Notes under the pieces: generated by a model
What the model was told of the DNA's origin: nothing
The model's input: the letters and a program-made list of their open reading frames with translations, nothing else
The model's database searches: none
Shown: in pieces, positions 36,950 through 46,260 of the stretch
Layout of the letters: each line of letters starts with the position of its first letter
How positions within the stretch are numbered: position 1 is the stretch's first letter
Origin: Gracilimonas sp040882225
Lineage (GTDB): Bacteria > Bacteroidota > Rhodothermia > Balneolales > Balneolaceae
DNA: 64,000 nucleotides
Reading direction: 5' to 3'
NCBI GenBank assembly: GCA_040882225.1
Contig: JBBEBR010000022.1
Coordinates: 310,001 to 374,000, forward strand
Translations under genes and position numbers: made by a program

Positions 36950-39900
36950 TTAAGCCAAAGCCGGATTTGGGTTGGTAACTTTTGCTAAATATGACGTGCG
37001 GGGACGCGTATTTAATTCTTCAAGCATTTGATAATTACGGTTGTTGCTCTTTGCTTGCATTACCACGCTATCTTTGTCGGTGAGGTCACCAAAGGTGATT
37101 GCTTCGGTAGGGCAGGCTTGCTGACAAGCTGTTTGCACAGTTTTGTCTTCTGGTTTAGGAGAGCCTGTTTTTATCTTTGTTTCAATTTTTGCACGGTTTA
37201 TCCGCTGAACGCAATAGGTGCATTTTTCCATCACCCCGCGAAAACGTACGGTTACTTCGGGGTTCATCGCCATTTGGATGATGTCCGGATCGTCGCCGGT
37301 TGTTAAATATTCTTTCGGGTAGTTGAAGAAGTTGAATCGGCGAACTTTATACGGGCAGTTATTTGCACAATATCGTGTACCAATACAACGGTTGTAGGTC
37401 ATTTGGTTGATACCGTCATCGCTGTGCGTGGTTGCCGCTACCGGACAAACCTGCTCGCAAGGAGCCAATTCACAATGCATACATGGAATGGGCTGATGAA
37501 CTGCTTGTGGCTCGTTAACATCATCGCCCACAAAATAGCGGTCGTTACGAATCCAGTGCATTTCGCGGCCGCGTTTTACTTCTTTCTTGCCAATAACCGG
37601 AATATTGTTTTCTGCCTGACATGCAATTACACACACACCACAACCAAAACAAGAGTTAAGGTCGATTGCCATTCCCCATTGGGGTTCATATTCGGGATAA
37701 GAGATTTTATCGGGAAATTCCTGTTCATCAAATAATGATATAGGAGCTTCACCAAATAATTTATGGCCTTCTTCCATCCCCGGAACTCCGTAGCCATGCA
37801 CCGATTTGAAAGTGGCAAACTCAGGATTCTCTTTATACTTCTCGAGTGTAGTTTGGCGATACATATCACGCCCTTCGAGGCTGTGATGATCCTGAACACA
37901 GGCTATTTCATATTGCTCGCCGGTTTTTGAAACCTGAGCGTCTGTAAAAAGAGTAGATGAAGTAGCTCGTAATGGATAGGTGTCAACTCCACCGGCTGTA
38001 TAATCTATATAACTATTCGCTACACGTCCGATTCCTTCACGGCCGTAACCTACAGTTAAGGTTATGCTGTTATCAACATGACCGGGTTGTAACCATGCGG
38101 CAATTTTGATCGATTTGCCATTCGAATTAATCTCTACAACGTCCTCATTAGAAACTCCAAGGCTTTCGGCAGTGGTTGGGCTCATCACTGCTACGTTATC
38201 CCAGGTAATTTTGGTCATAGGATCAGGCAACTCCTGAAGCCATCCTAAGTTGGCGTAACGTCCATCATATAAAGTAGGGTCTGGACGAAGAACAACTTCA
38301 ATACCGCTTGTATTGGGTAAATTTTCTTTGGCTGCATTCATCGCAGAATTAAAGGAGGAAGCAAGACTCACTGATACCGCGTTGAAATTATCGGTGGTAT
38401 CAATTCCATCATGAAGAATTTTTCTCCAGCGTTTCTCAAAACCAGAGGAATAATATCCGTTGAAAGTCTGCTGAACCAACTCATAACCGTTACCAAGATT
38501 TCCGGTGAGAATCGTGCTTAAAAATTCGATTTCACTTAATCCTTTATGTAAGGGTTGAATTTGAGGTTGAATTACAGATCGTGCACCTGCAAAAGAATAA
38601 CCATCACCCCAGGCTTCTAAGAAGTGAGCTTTATTAACATGCCAATGTGCTTTTTTGGAAGTCTCATCAACATAACTTGAGAGGTTTACAACAGTATCAA
38701 CATTAGAAAGCGCGTTTTCAAAATCAAGATCGGCGGCCGCGGTAAATACCGGGTTTGTTCCCACCATTACAACCGTATCAATAGTACCGGCTTTCATTTG
38801 GGAAACTACATTTTGCAGGGCCTGATGAGTATCCTGATTATCAATATGAGGCACTTCCAAATAAGAAACGGTGCTGCCAACATTCCCTAAAGCAACATTT
38901 ATAGCACTAACAACGGCATGGAGTTTTGGATTATGTTCGAATCCTACCGTTAAAGCAGATCGTCCTGCATTAGCAATCAGCTCGTCTGCTAAAGTTGAAA
39001 TCCATTGATGGTCGCTAAACTCGTTGCTATAACCACTGAATGTGCTTAATCCGCTGATTCTTCCCGAAAGAGCAGAAGCGAGTGCGTAAGTAAATCCTTC
39101 AAGCTCGCTCGCTTTTAATCGCAAACGATGGTCAGCAAATGACCCGGTTGGGGTGAAAGAATCTTCAACCGCATAGATACGGTTCATCGTATCGTTGGTG
39201 TCATTCAGCTTTCTGCGCAAAGCAACTTGCCGGGCATAATCAATTCCATTTGGGTGATGAGATCCCATGAAATCATCATTCAGGGAAACGATAACGTCGG
39301 CATTATCAAAATTATAAAGAGTACGCAATCTTCGCCCGAAAGCGATTCGGTTACCTTCAATGGCATTATCTTCGCCAAAAGGTTCGTAGGTAACCCAGCT
39401 TGCATTATTAAATTTGTTCAGTACCTGGTTTTTCAGGTTTTGATAAGTAGGGGATGAGTTGGCCTCAGAAATAAAAGCCACCCGCTGATTTGTGTTCGAA
39501 AAATGAGAAGCGGCAAATTCAGCAAAATCTTCAATAGAAACCTGAGTTCCATTCTTCAAAGGGGAACGCGACCGATCGGGATCGTATAGTTCTAAAATCG
39601 CAGCCTGATTGAAAATATTCGTTCTTCCATGGCTCGCAGGATGCAATGTATTGCCTTCAAGCTTTGTAGGCCGGCCTTCATGATTTTCAGCAACAAGCCC
39701 TATTAAATTTCCCTGAAAAGGCATTGCTGTTGCATAAAAAAGAGGATTACCTGCAACAACATCCTCAGGCTGATTAGAATACGGCAGTATTTTTTGAACC
39801 GGGCGCCGACAAGCCGCTAAACCGGCAAGGGCGATGGAGGCTCCCATCACACGCAAAAATCCCCGGCGAGATACGCCATCAGTTAACTCGGTAGCGTTCT

Positions 39901-40024
39901 CGGGAAACTCGCGTTCCGTGAATTTTTGATATTCTTTATTTTGAGCTAATTCGCTTAAGCTTTTCCAGTAAGTATTTTCTTTTACTTCGCTCATTTGATG
40001 ATCTGTAGGTTCTAAATCCTTCAT
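36950..40024 (-). CDS. actB: Alternative complex III subunit ActB (molybdopterin-like domain plus Fe-S domain)
   Basis: 1,024 residues. A twin-arginine signal (SRRGFLRV, near 55-62) directs export, followed by a lipobox-like LAGLAAC. The first two thirds resemble a molybdopterin oxidoreductase that does not bind the cofactor in known ActB. The last third holds four Fe-S cluster motifs: CFGCGVCVIACQ, CMHCELAPCEQVCP, CIGTRYCANNCP and CTYCVQ with a later CQQACP. Start: ATG 40024 uses the last base of the actA stop (TAATG); an upstream in-frame start would lie inside actA. Carries electrons from quinol to the haem subunits. Confidence 0.95.
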   Translation of the reverse strand: MKDLEPTDHQMSEVKENTYWKSLSELAQNKEYQKFTEREFPENATELTDGVSRRGFLRVMGASIALAGLAACRRPVQKILPYSNQPEDVVAGNPLFYATAMPFQGNLIGLVAENHEGRPTKLEGNTLHPASHGRTNIFNQAAILELYDPDRSRSPLKNGTQVSIEDFAEFAASHFSNTNQRVAFISEANSSPTYQNLKNQVLNKFNNASWVTYEPFGEDNAIEGNRIAFGRRLRTLYNFDNADVIVSLNDDFMGSHHPNGIDYARQVALRRKLNDTNDTMNRIYAVEDSFTPTGSFADHRLRLKASELEGFTYALASALSGRISGLSTFSGYSNEFSDHQWISTLADELIANAGRSALTVGFEHNPKLHAVVSAINVALGNVGSTVSYLEVPHIDNQDTHQALQNVVSQMKAGTIDTVVMVGTNPVFTAAADLDFENALSNVDTVVNLSSYVDETSKKAHWHVNKAHFLEAWGDGYSFAGARSVIQPQIQPLHKGLSEIEFLSTILTGNLGNGYELVQQTFNGYYSSGFEKRWRKILHDGIDTTDNFNAVSVSLASSFNSAMNAAKENLPNTSGIEVVLRPDPTLYDGRYANLGWLQELPDPMTKITWDNVAVMSPTTAESLGVSNEDVVEINSNGKSIKIAAWLQPGHVDNSITLTVGYGREGIGRVANSYIDYTAGGVDTYPLRATSSTLFTDAQVSKTGEQYEIACVQDHHSLEGRDMYRQTTLEKYKENPEFATFKSVHGYGVPGMEEGHKLFGEAPISLFDEQEFPDKISYPEYEPQWGMAIDLNSCFGCGVCVIACQAENNIPVIGKKEVKRGREMHWIRNDRYFVGDDVNEPQAVHQPIPCMHCELAPCEQVCPVAATTHSDDGINQMTYNRCIGTRYCANNCPYKVRRFNFFNYPKEYLTTGDDPDIIQMAMNPEVTVRFRGVMEKCTYCVQRINRAKIETKIKTGSPKPEDKTVQTACQQACPTEAITFGDLTDKDSVVMQAKSNNRNYQMLEELNTRPRTSYLAKVTNPNPALA

Positions 40025-40668
40025 TAGTAATGACAGCCCTGGCAATATGTAGGAGCATGAATATTCTTTTTATCAACCAGTTCTTTGCCAAGCTCTAACT
40101 GGTTTTCTACCTGATATCCCATAGTAGTAACTTCTTCAACAGGACGAACATATTTTTCCGGTTCGCGATGGCAATCCAGGCACCATCCCATACTTAAAGG
40201 TTCCTCCTGATATACAACTTCCATTTTGTCTACTCGTCCGTGACAGCTTTCGCAACCAACTCCCACATTTACGTGTGCGGAATGATTGAAGTAGGCATAA
40301 TCCGGAAGATTGTGCACTTTAATCCACTCAATAGCTTCTCCTGTTTCCCAGCTTTGACGTACCAGTGCAAGGTCTTCGCTTTGCGTCTGAATTTGACTGT
40401 GGCAGTTCATACAAGTTTGAGTAGCGGGTATATTTGCAACTTTAGATTCAAAAACATCTGTGTGGCAATATTGACAGTCTAAACCGAGTTGGTCTACATG
40501 CAATTTGTGGCTGTAAGGAACAGGTTGCTCCGGTGCGTAACCAACATCAGTGAATTCAGGAGAAAAGAAGTACCAAATTCCAAAAACAACAACGTTGAGC
40601 AGAACGATGATTCCAATTAAAATTTTGCGGGGTACCTGATTCGTCCACTTTGGGAAAATCTGCGCCAT
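40024..40668 (-). CDS. actA: Alternative complex III subunit ActA, pentahaem cytochrome c
   Basis: 214 residues with one N-terminal TM helix (ILIGIIVLLNVVVFGIWYFF) and five CxxCH haem sites: CQYCH, CMNCH, CESCH, CLDCH and CQGCH, the last only two residues from the C-terminus. Additional His (PYSHKLH, FNHSAH) can be axial ligands. First gene of the 12-gene operon, so the promoter lies in the 297 bases upstream, shared with the divergent DUF420 gene. Confidence 0.95.
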   Translation of the reverse strand: MAQIFPKWTNQVPRKILIGIIVLLNVVVFGIWYFFSPEFTDVGYAPEQPVPYSHKLHVDQLGLDCQYCHTDVFESKVANIPATQTCMNCHSQIQTQSEDLALVRQSWETGEAIEWIKVHNLPDYAYFNHSAHVNVGVGCESCHGRVDKMEVVYQEEPLSMGWCLDCHREPEKYVRPVEEVTTMGYQVENQLELGKELVDKKNIHAPTYCQGCHY

Positions 40669-40965
40669 AAAGAATGCTGTTTAGGTTTTAATATCGAGCA
40701 AATAAGCTCCCTGTTGAAAGCCGCGCAAATCTATCGATTTTTTGATTCTAAATTGAACAAAAAAGACCAATTAATTTTTATTTAAAATGAATCTAAATAA
40801 TAAGCGGCTAAAGACGATTACAATTCTGTTTCAGCTGGAAAAGATATAACACATTTTATAAAAATGCCGAAAAAGGAGCAGGATAGTGACGATTGTTTTA
40901 TGGAAGCCGTAACTTATTTATAAAGAAAAGTTCAGGCATTTAAGCTGGACTCCTCCAATCACTTA

Positions 40966-41571
40966 ATGGAGGTTTTAAATAGCAGTTTTGAAAAATGTAT
41001 AATGACTAAAGAATTTATTCTCCCTGAGCCACCAAAAATTTTAGAACAAGTTTCCGCTAAAAAAGCCATCGCATTTATCATTGGATTGAGTACAGCAGCT
41101 GCTTTATTTCTTTTCTGGCTTATATATTTCAAAGAGGGAGCCGAAACTTCCTTACCGTGGGTGAAAAATTTATCAGCCTTGAACGCGGGGCTGAATTCTC
41201 TCAGCACGATTTTTCTTCTGCTGGGATTCAGGGAAATTAAAAGAAGGAATTTCCGGAAACATATGCAGTTCATGTTAAGTGCTTTTGTTACTTCCACACT
41301 TTTCCTGGTGAGCTATGTAGTGTATCATCATTTTGCAGGAGATACTCCTTTTTTAGGTGAAGGTTTTATACGCTATATATACTTCTTCATTTTAATAACT
41401 CATATAGTACTGTCAGTTTTTGTTGTGCCCCTGGCTCTATCCAGTTTCTACTTTTCTCTATCCGGCAAATTTAACACACATAAGAAAGTATCACGCTATA
41501 CTTTTCCCATTTGGCTGTATGTATCCGTAACGGGAGTACTCATTTTTTTTCTGCTGAAAATTTGGGGATAA
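40966..41571 (+). CDS. DUF420 (CtaM/YozB-like) membrane protein
   Basis: 201 residues (189 if the ATG at 41002 is the start), five TM helices. The core LSALNAGLNSLSTIFLLLGF, then RRNFRKHMQFMLSAFVTST and YVVYHHFAGDTPFLGEGFIR, are the DUF420 hallmarks, with several conserved His. The family includes CtaM, needed for haem-A-containing oxidases in Staphylococcus. Its divergent position beside the act-cox operon supports a job in oxidase maturation. Confidence 0.88.
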   Translation: MEVLNSSFEKCIMTKEFILPEPPKILEQVSAKKAIAFIIGLSTAAALFLFWLIYFKEGAETSLPWVKNLSALNAGLNSLSTIFLLLGFREIKRRNFRKHMQFMLSAFVTSTLFLVSYVVYHHFAGDTPFLGEGFIRYIYFFILITHIVLSVFVVPLALSSFYFSLSGKFNTHKKVSRYTFPIWLYVSVTGVLIFFLLKIWG

Positions 41572-41654
41572 ACAGGCACAAATTTCCAAATTTGAAAGGG
41601 GCAAAGAGCTATTTATTGTCTTTAAATAACTTTGGTAAAGTCAGGAGGCGGAGA

Positions 41655-42005
41655 TCATGTTAAAAACCGTTCAAGAAAATCTTTTAGTACCATGGTACTG
41701 TTATGCTCCTCGTCTTTAGAAGCAAAAACAAGCGTCACATTCTCATTCTGCTGAATGATTTCCAAGAGTTCTGAAACCGCTTCTGAACCATAAAGTTCTT
41801 TTCGGTAGCGGTCTTTAAACTCCTCCCATTTATCAGGATCATGATTAAACCATTTGCGTAAATCATTGCTTGGCGAAATACTTTTCAGCCATTGGTCTAC
41901 TTTCGCTCGTTCTTTGGAAACCCCTCTTGGCCACAGCCGTTCGGTCAATATCCTATAACCGTCAGACTCTTCCGGCTCTTCATAAACTCGCTTCGTTCTC
42001 AGCAT
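41655..42005 (-). CDS. DUF488-family protein
   Basis: 116 residues, cytoplasmic. The YRILTERLWPRGVSKERAKV and RKWFNHDPDKWEEFKDRYRK segments are the strong signature of DUF488 (YeaO-like), whose function is unknown. The ATG at 42005 is preferred to a TTG three codons upstream. A short gene in the same direction ends upstream of it (42124-42300) with 118 bases between. Confidence 0.88.
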   Translation of the reverse strand: MLRTKRVYEEPEESDGYRILTERLWPRGVSKERAKVDQWLKSISPSNDLRKWFNHDPDKWEEFKDRYRKELYGSEAVSELLEIIQQNENVTLVFASKDEEHNSTMVLKDFLERFLT

Positions 42006-42123
42006 ATTTTTCAATTATTTGGGACTGTCAGCAGGTTCCTTATTATGCTCACACTTTTTGCAGTTTAATTTATTTCTCAGAAGTGATTGCTTTCCTTTTT
42101 CCAGTAGCCGGTAATTACACGTT

Positions 42124-42300
42124 TCATTTCTGTTTTGAAGGCTCTTTAATCATCTTCTCCAAATCCAGTAATTGTATTGCGCTAATTGCTGCTTCCATCG
42201 CGCCTTCCTCACATAATCCACTGATGGATGCATCTATAAATCCTTCACGGGCTGCTTTTATACAAGCTTCTCTGATTTGTTCAGCAGTTTCTTTTTCCAT
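42124..42300 (-). CDS. Small conserved acidic protein, 58 residues
   Basis: Reads MEKETAEQIREACIKAA, then GLCEEGAMEAAISAIQLLDL and ends in KEPSKQK. The pattern of an amphipathic helix, GLC-x2-GA and a Leu-rich helix is one I know from short Bacteroidota proteins sometimes mis-named acetyltransferase; they are far too short for that. It has a good ATG start and no TM. Function unknown. It is easy to miss at this length. Confidence 0.6.
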   Translation of the reverse strand: MEKETAEQIREACIKAAREGFIDASISGLCEEGAMEAAISAIQLLDLEKMIKEPSKQK

Positions 42301-42483
42301 TTTTCGAGATTTAATTTTGCTACTAAAACAGCCGGTACGTTAATCATACTTGCCACCAATTTCGAATTGAAATTTTTGTAAGTGGCTAACATAAAAAGTA
42401 ATTCAGCTTAGAACTGTAGCTGAGATTACTGCTTATATTCCTTAGTTTTCCATGCTGAAATTTAAACAGCTTAAATCATCATT

Positions 42484-43881
42484 TTGAAATTACCCGGCAG
42501 GCCTCAGCTTCCAAAATTATTACGAGTTCAAAGCCGGTCTAATAAAGACCGTTTGATGCCTTACGGGCAAACACTTTTGTGGGCGCTGATCATCGGATTG
42601 TTGGGCGGATTTATAGCTACAGCCTATTACCTGGTATTAGAAGGTGGATTATTTGTTGTTTGGGATATCGTTCACCCATGGTTATCGGCACTTTTTGATG
42701 AGGAATGGATGAGCCGCGGCAGCCTCATTGCGCTAACATTAACGGGTGGTATTCTGGTAGGAATGGCTATAAAATGGATGAAATCACCGGGCGAAATTTC
42801 TGCCGTGGTTAATAACATCCATCTGAAGCATGGGAAAATGGATTACAGCCAAAACCGTTCGATGACAGTAAACTCGCTTATCAGCATTATTTTCGGGGGA
42901 AGTGCCGGCCCGGAAGCTCCACTTGTTCAATTGATCGGAAGTAACGGCAGCAAGTTAGGAGAGAAGCTGAGGTTGCATGGCGATCTCATTCGTACTTTTA
43001 CTTTTTGTGGAATGGCCGCTGCTTTAGGTGCTTTCTTTGGAGCCCCGATAGGCGGAGCTTTATTTGCCCTCGAAATTCCCCACAACCGCGGACTCGAATA
43101 TTATGAAGCCCTGATTCCCTCTGTAGTTTCTGCATTAGGAGCTTTTATTGTTTTCCGAACTTTTATCGGTTATGAAGGCGCTTTATATCACCTTCCCCAA
43201 ATACCAACAATTTCTATTTTTACTGTTTTTGAAGGATTGTTGATGGGGCTAATTGGTGCGGGTGTAGCCATTCTCTTCATCTTTGTATTCAGGAAAATCG
43301 AAAGGCTTTTAACACCATTAACCGGAAAACCAATTTTATTAGGTGCTATCGGCGGATTGGCCATTGGAATACTGGCTTCTGTTTTTCCTGCTAATTTTAT
43401 TACCACACCGCTTTTCTGGAGTGAATTCCAGATCATAGATTTGGTAAATGGGATATCCCAATTACAACTGAATTACAGTGTTTGGGGAGCCGTTGGTTTA
43501 TTGCTTTTATTAGTGCTGGTAAAAATGCTGTCTATCGGTTTTACACTTCACAGTGGATATCGCGGAGGATTCATTTTCCCGCTATTCTTTATTGGCGCAG
43601 CGGCTGGAATTGCAATTTCACTCGCAACAAATCAATGGATTTCCATGCCGGTAGCTATTATTGGAATGATGGCCGCGGTTAATGTAGGCGTCACAAAAAC
43701 TCCAATCAGCACCAGTGTTATCCTTGTAAGTTTAACCGGAGGTACCATGTTACCCGTAGTCGCTTCAGCCAGTATAGTAAGTTATGTTTGTACCGAAAAA
43801 ATCCGCCTCATCAATACTCAGCAGCACCGAAGCGATAATCTCTCGCCCATGCACAGAGTGTGGCGCTGGAATGAAAAATAA
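42484..43881 (+). CDS. ClC-family chloride channel/transporter
   Basis: 465 residues, about ten to eleven hydrophobic helices. ClC signatures: GGSAGPEAPLVQLIGS in the place of the G-x-E-G-P filter, FFGAPIGGALFALEIP, and GYRGGFIFPLFFIGAAAG for the second filter. At the usual gating-glutamate position the sequence has Ala (SAGP) with a Glu two residues later. The start is TTG at 42484 or ATG at 42556; the first helix begins soon after the ATG, so either is workable. Substrate inferred to be Cl- or another halide. Stands alone. Confidence 0.85.
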   Translation: MKLPGRPQLPKLLRVQSRSNKDRLMPYGQTLLWALIIGLLGGFIATAYYLVLEGGLFVVWDIVHPWLSALFDEEWMSRGSLIALTLTGGILVGMAIKWMKSPGEISAVVNNIHLKHGKMDYSQNRSMTVNSLISIIFGGSAGPEAPLVQLIGSNGSKLGEKLRLHGDLIRTFTFCGMAAALGAFFGAPIGGALFALEIPHNRGLEYYEALIPSVVSALGAFIVFRTFIGYEGALYHLPQIPTISIFTVFEGLLMGLIGAGVAILFIFVFRKIERLLTPLTGKPILLGAIGGLAIGILASVFPANFITTPLFWSEFQIIDLVNGISQLQLNYSVWGAVGLLLLLVLVKMLSIGFTLHSGYRGGFIFPLFFIGAAAGIAISLATNQWISMPVAIIGMMAAVNVGVTKTPISTSVILVSLTGGTMLPVVASASIVSYVCTEKIRLINTQQHRSDNLSPMHRVWRWNEK

Positions 43882-44305
43882 AACCGAACTCAAATCTTAA
43901 AATTCTCCTCTGCCAGAGAGGATATATTTGTTTCGTTCAGAAACAAATTGCGGGGTATTCCATTTACTACAGCTTTTCCGCTCATCCATCTCATTGCTGT
44001 TTTTGAAGCTTTCGACTACCCCGTCATCCGCCGGTAGCGGATGCCACCCCTTCATTCCTGAAGGGGAATCAGTATCAGACAATTTATATGAACAACTTAT
44101 TGAACATTATTTCTCTAAACAATTGATGAGCATTAACTTCTAAGCATTATTAAGGGAGATTATATACATTTGTGCCCGATGAAATGTTCCTCAACGAATG
44201 TTATGCCACTTATTAATGGCAGTCGGATCTAAATTTGCTTATTTGATTGTGTTTAATAACTTTTCAACGCTTAATATCAACCACATTTAATAACCACTCC
44301 TATCC
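43882..44305. other. 424-base intergenic region with hairpins and dispersed-repeat copy A
   Basis: No gene seen. It holds three hairpins: ATTTGTTTC/GAAACAAAT (43926-43948), ATCCGC/GCGGAT around 44025-44045 and CCCCTTC/GAAGGGG around 44048-44065. Copy A of the dispersed repeat lies at 44097-44190. The restriction endonuclease gene starts 115 bases after that copy. Confidence 0.7.
44097..44190 (+). repeat. Dispersed repeat, copy A (upstream of the restriction gene)
   Basis: Shares with copies at 49151-49210 and 53152-53253 the core TAAGCATT, then GAGATTATATACATT and GCCCGATGAAATGTTC. In this copy the sequence TACATTTG matches the Bacteroidota -7 promoter form TAnnTTTG exactly. The longer left part (TTATTGAACATTAT, ATTGATGA) is shared with copy C only. 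Confidence 0.8.
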
Positions 44306-45067
44306 GTGCCAGACGATATAGAAAAAAAGATCGACCAAATAATTGATTCGCTCCCAAACTTGACAAAAGGCCAGATTTACTGGGTTGAACAAATAATAGA
44401 GTCTTTCAAATCGATTCACGAATTCAAAGTGCTTGACTCAAAGCTTATAAGTGAAGATATACTGAAAGATTTTGGATATGCCTTATTAATACATCATACT
44501 TTTTCAAACGAACCATTTTCTAAAGATAAATTCGAATACGTGCTCGTCAGAATTTTGGAAATGCATGATGTAAATTCGGGTCATGCACCAAGAGGTAATC
44601 CCGGACATGATATTACCATCAATGACACTAAAGTCAGTCTCAAGACTCAGGCTGATAGAAATATCAAAGAGGATTATCTTTGGATCAGTAAATTTATGGA
44701 ACTTGGAAAAGGGAATTGGGGAGATAATCCCATGGATTTAACGCTCTTGCTTGATCAATTTTTAACTCATCTTCAAAATTATGATCGGATCCTGATATTA
44801 AGAGCCCTATCCAAAGAACCTACTTGGCATTATGAGCTTGTTGAAATTCCTATTGAGCTTCTTAGAGAGGCAGAAAATGGTGAATTAGAAATGAAAATCG
44901 AAAGTGTCCAATTTCCCAAACCAGGCTATTGTTATGTCAAAGGATCTGATGATGAATTAAAATATCAACTTTACTTTGATGGTGGTTCAGAGCGCAAACT
45001 ACAAATTAAAAGCCTTGACAAAAAGTTCTGTCGTGTACATTGCGAATTAAAATTTACTATTGACTGA
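44306..45067 (+). CDS. Type II restriction endonuclease, SmaI-like
   Basis: 253 residues starting with GTG at 44306. I recognise a close likeness to R.SmaI from memory: NPGHDITINDTKVSLKT (98-114), FMELGKGNWG, HLQNYDRILILR, YELVEIPIELL, PKPGYCYV and YFDGGSERKLQIKSL all correspond to SmaI segments. The metal site would be Asp102 with Ser111-Leu-Lys113 (a PD-D/ExK variant). SmaI cuts CCCGGG, so the same target is predicted, not proven. Convergent with the methyltransferase gene, overlapping by 11 bases. AT-rich compared with the core genes; an accessory, probably acquired gene. Confidence 0.82.
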   Translation: MPDDIEKKIDQIIDSLPNLTKGQIYWVEQIIESFKSIHEFKVLDSKLISEDILKDFGYALLIHHTFSNEPFSKDKFEYVLVRILEMHDVNSGHAPRGNPGHDITINDTKVSLKTQADRNIKEDYLWISKFMELGKGNWGDNPMDLTLLLDQFLTHLQNYDRILILRALSKEPTWHYELVEIPIELLREAENGELEMKIESVQFPKPGYCYVKGSDDELKYQLYFDGGSERKLQIKSLDKKFCRVHCELKFTID

Positions 45068-45911
45068 CAAAAATTGAAGATTGAATTTCTGAGGTGCGTT
45101 TAATTGCAAGCTCAATATATTCCTCTTTTAATTCAATCCCGATACACTTCCGATTATACTCTTGGGCTACAGCCCCAACTGTACCACTACCAAAAAATGG
45201 ATCTAAAATTGTATCACCTTCATTACTTCCTGCCAAAATACATGGGGTGATCAAATCCGCTGGAAATACTGCAAAGTGAGCTTCAGGATAGGGTTCTGTA
45301 TTTATTGACCAGACAGTTCTTCTGTTTTTTCTTCCATTACCATTCTTTGAAGGTACTTTAACGTCTTGTTGGTTGAACAAATATTTTTCAGACTTAGTTA
45401 AGAGAAAAAGATACTCATGAGCAACAGTAAACCTGTCCATTACACTTTCAGGTTGGCAATTCGGTTTATGCCATATAATATCGTTTCTCAAATACCAACC
45501 GTTTGCTTGACACTTCATTGCAAGCATCCAAGCTACTCCAATTAAATCTTTTTTCTTTAAACCATCTGGAGTTGGAGGTCTATAACTCATAGCCCGACCT
45601 TTATTCTTTGAATCTTCTTGCCTCCATTTTCTTCCTCCAGAGGTATAAGTATTCGCAATATTCAACCAAAACGTGCCATCTGATTTCAGCACCCTTCTAA
45701 CTTCGCTGAATATATTTACCAAAGTATCCAAATAATCATTTAAATCTTCTTCTGCTCCTATTTGATCTTCAAAACCATAATCTCTCATTCCCCAATAAGG
45801 TGGTGAAGTTATAACAGTTTGTACTGATTCATCAGGTAGATTTTTTAACACATCTCTTGTATCTCCTTTAAGTAAGATCAGATTGTCACCGATTGTTATT
45901 TTGTTTTCCAT
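45057..45911 (-). CDS. DNA methyltransferase, beta-class N4-cytosine type (SmaI-like partner)
   Basis: 284 residues. Motif IV TSPPYW (35-40) comes before motif I DPFFGSGT (237-244), the beta-class order; SPPY fits N4-cytosine enzymes. Target-recognition segments lie between (KPNCQPESVMDRFTVAHEYL, TVWSINTEPYPEAHFAVFP). It protects host DNA from the convergent endonuclease, with target inferred as CCCGGG. It follows the small HTH gene by 61 bases on the same strand, so regulator and methylase may be co-transcribed while the nuclease is not. Confidence 0.88.
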   Translation of the reverse strand: MENKITIGDNLILLKGDTRDVLKNLPDESVQTVITSPPYWGMRDYGFEDQIGAEEDLNDYLDTLVNIFSEVRRVLKSDGTFWLNIANTYTSGGRKWRQEDSKNKGRAMSYRPPTPDGLKKKDLIGVAWMLAMKCQANGWYLRNDIIWHKPNCQPESVMDRFTVAHEYLFLLTKSEKYLFNQQDVKVPSKNGNGRKNRRTVWSINTEPYPEAHFAVFPADLITPCILAGSNEGDTILDPFFGSGTVGAVAQEYNRKCIGIELKEEYIELAIKRTSEIQSSIFVSQ

Positions 45912-45972
45912 AGAACCATTCTTGCTTTAAAAACTATCTAAAAGTTAATTAATTCCTAACGCACACGCAATA

Positions 45973-46164
45973 TTATTTATTAGAGGGCCTTCCTCGTTTT
46001 TTCCTACCTTCTTTAGCAAAATATTTAACATCTTCTTCTTGAATCAGATGATCTCTTCCATATTTTTTAGACTTAATTCTTTCTTCAGAAATAAGCTGTC
46101 TAATGCGGGATGGTGTAACTCCCAAAAATTCTGCTGCTTCCTCAGTTGTTAAATATTTGCTCAT
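45973..46164 (-). CDS. Small HTH protein (excisionase/MerR-like fold), putative R-M regulator
   Basis: 63 residues: YLTTEEAAEFLGVTPSRIRQ is the HTH_17/excisionase pattern and the C-terminus is basic (GRKKRGRPSNK) with an AT-hook-like RGRP. Upstream of the methyltransferase on the same strand. The classic controller proteins of R-M systems use a different (HTH_3) fold, so this would be an unusual regulator; it may also be unrelated. No integrase is near, which argues against a true excisionase. Confidence 0.7.
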   Translation of the reverse strand: MSKYLTTEEAAEFLGVTPSRIRQLISEERIKSKKYGRDHLIQEEDVKYFAKEGRKKRGRPSNK

Positions 46165-46260
46165 TTAATTCCAGTTTGTTTCAAACCAAATATCAAGTTA
46201 GTAATTATTTGCTGGAAATGTTAAGATGGCATAAGCAGTAAATCATCAGACCCCAAAAAT

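Noticed and set aside
45973..46164. Excisionase of a mobile element
   Set aside because: No integrase or attachment-site-like repeat is near; the gene sits beside a methylase and is better read as a regulator.
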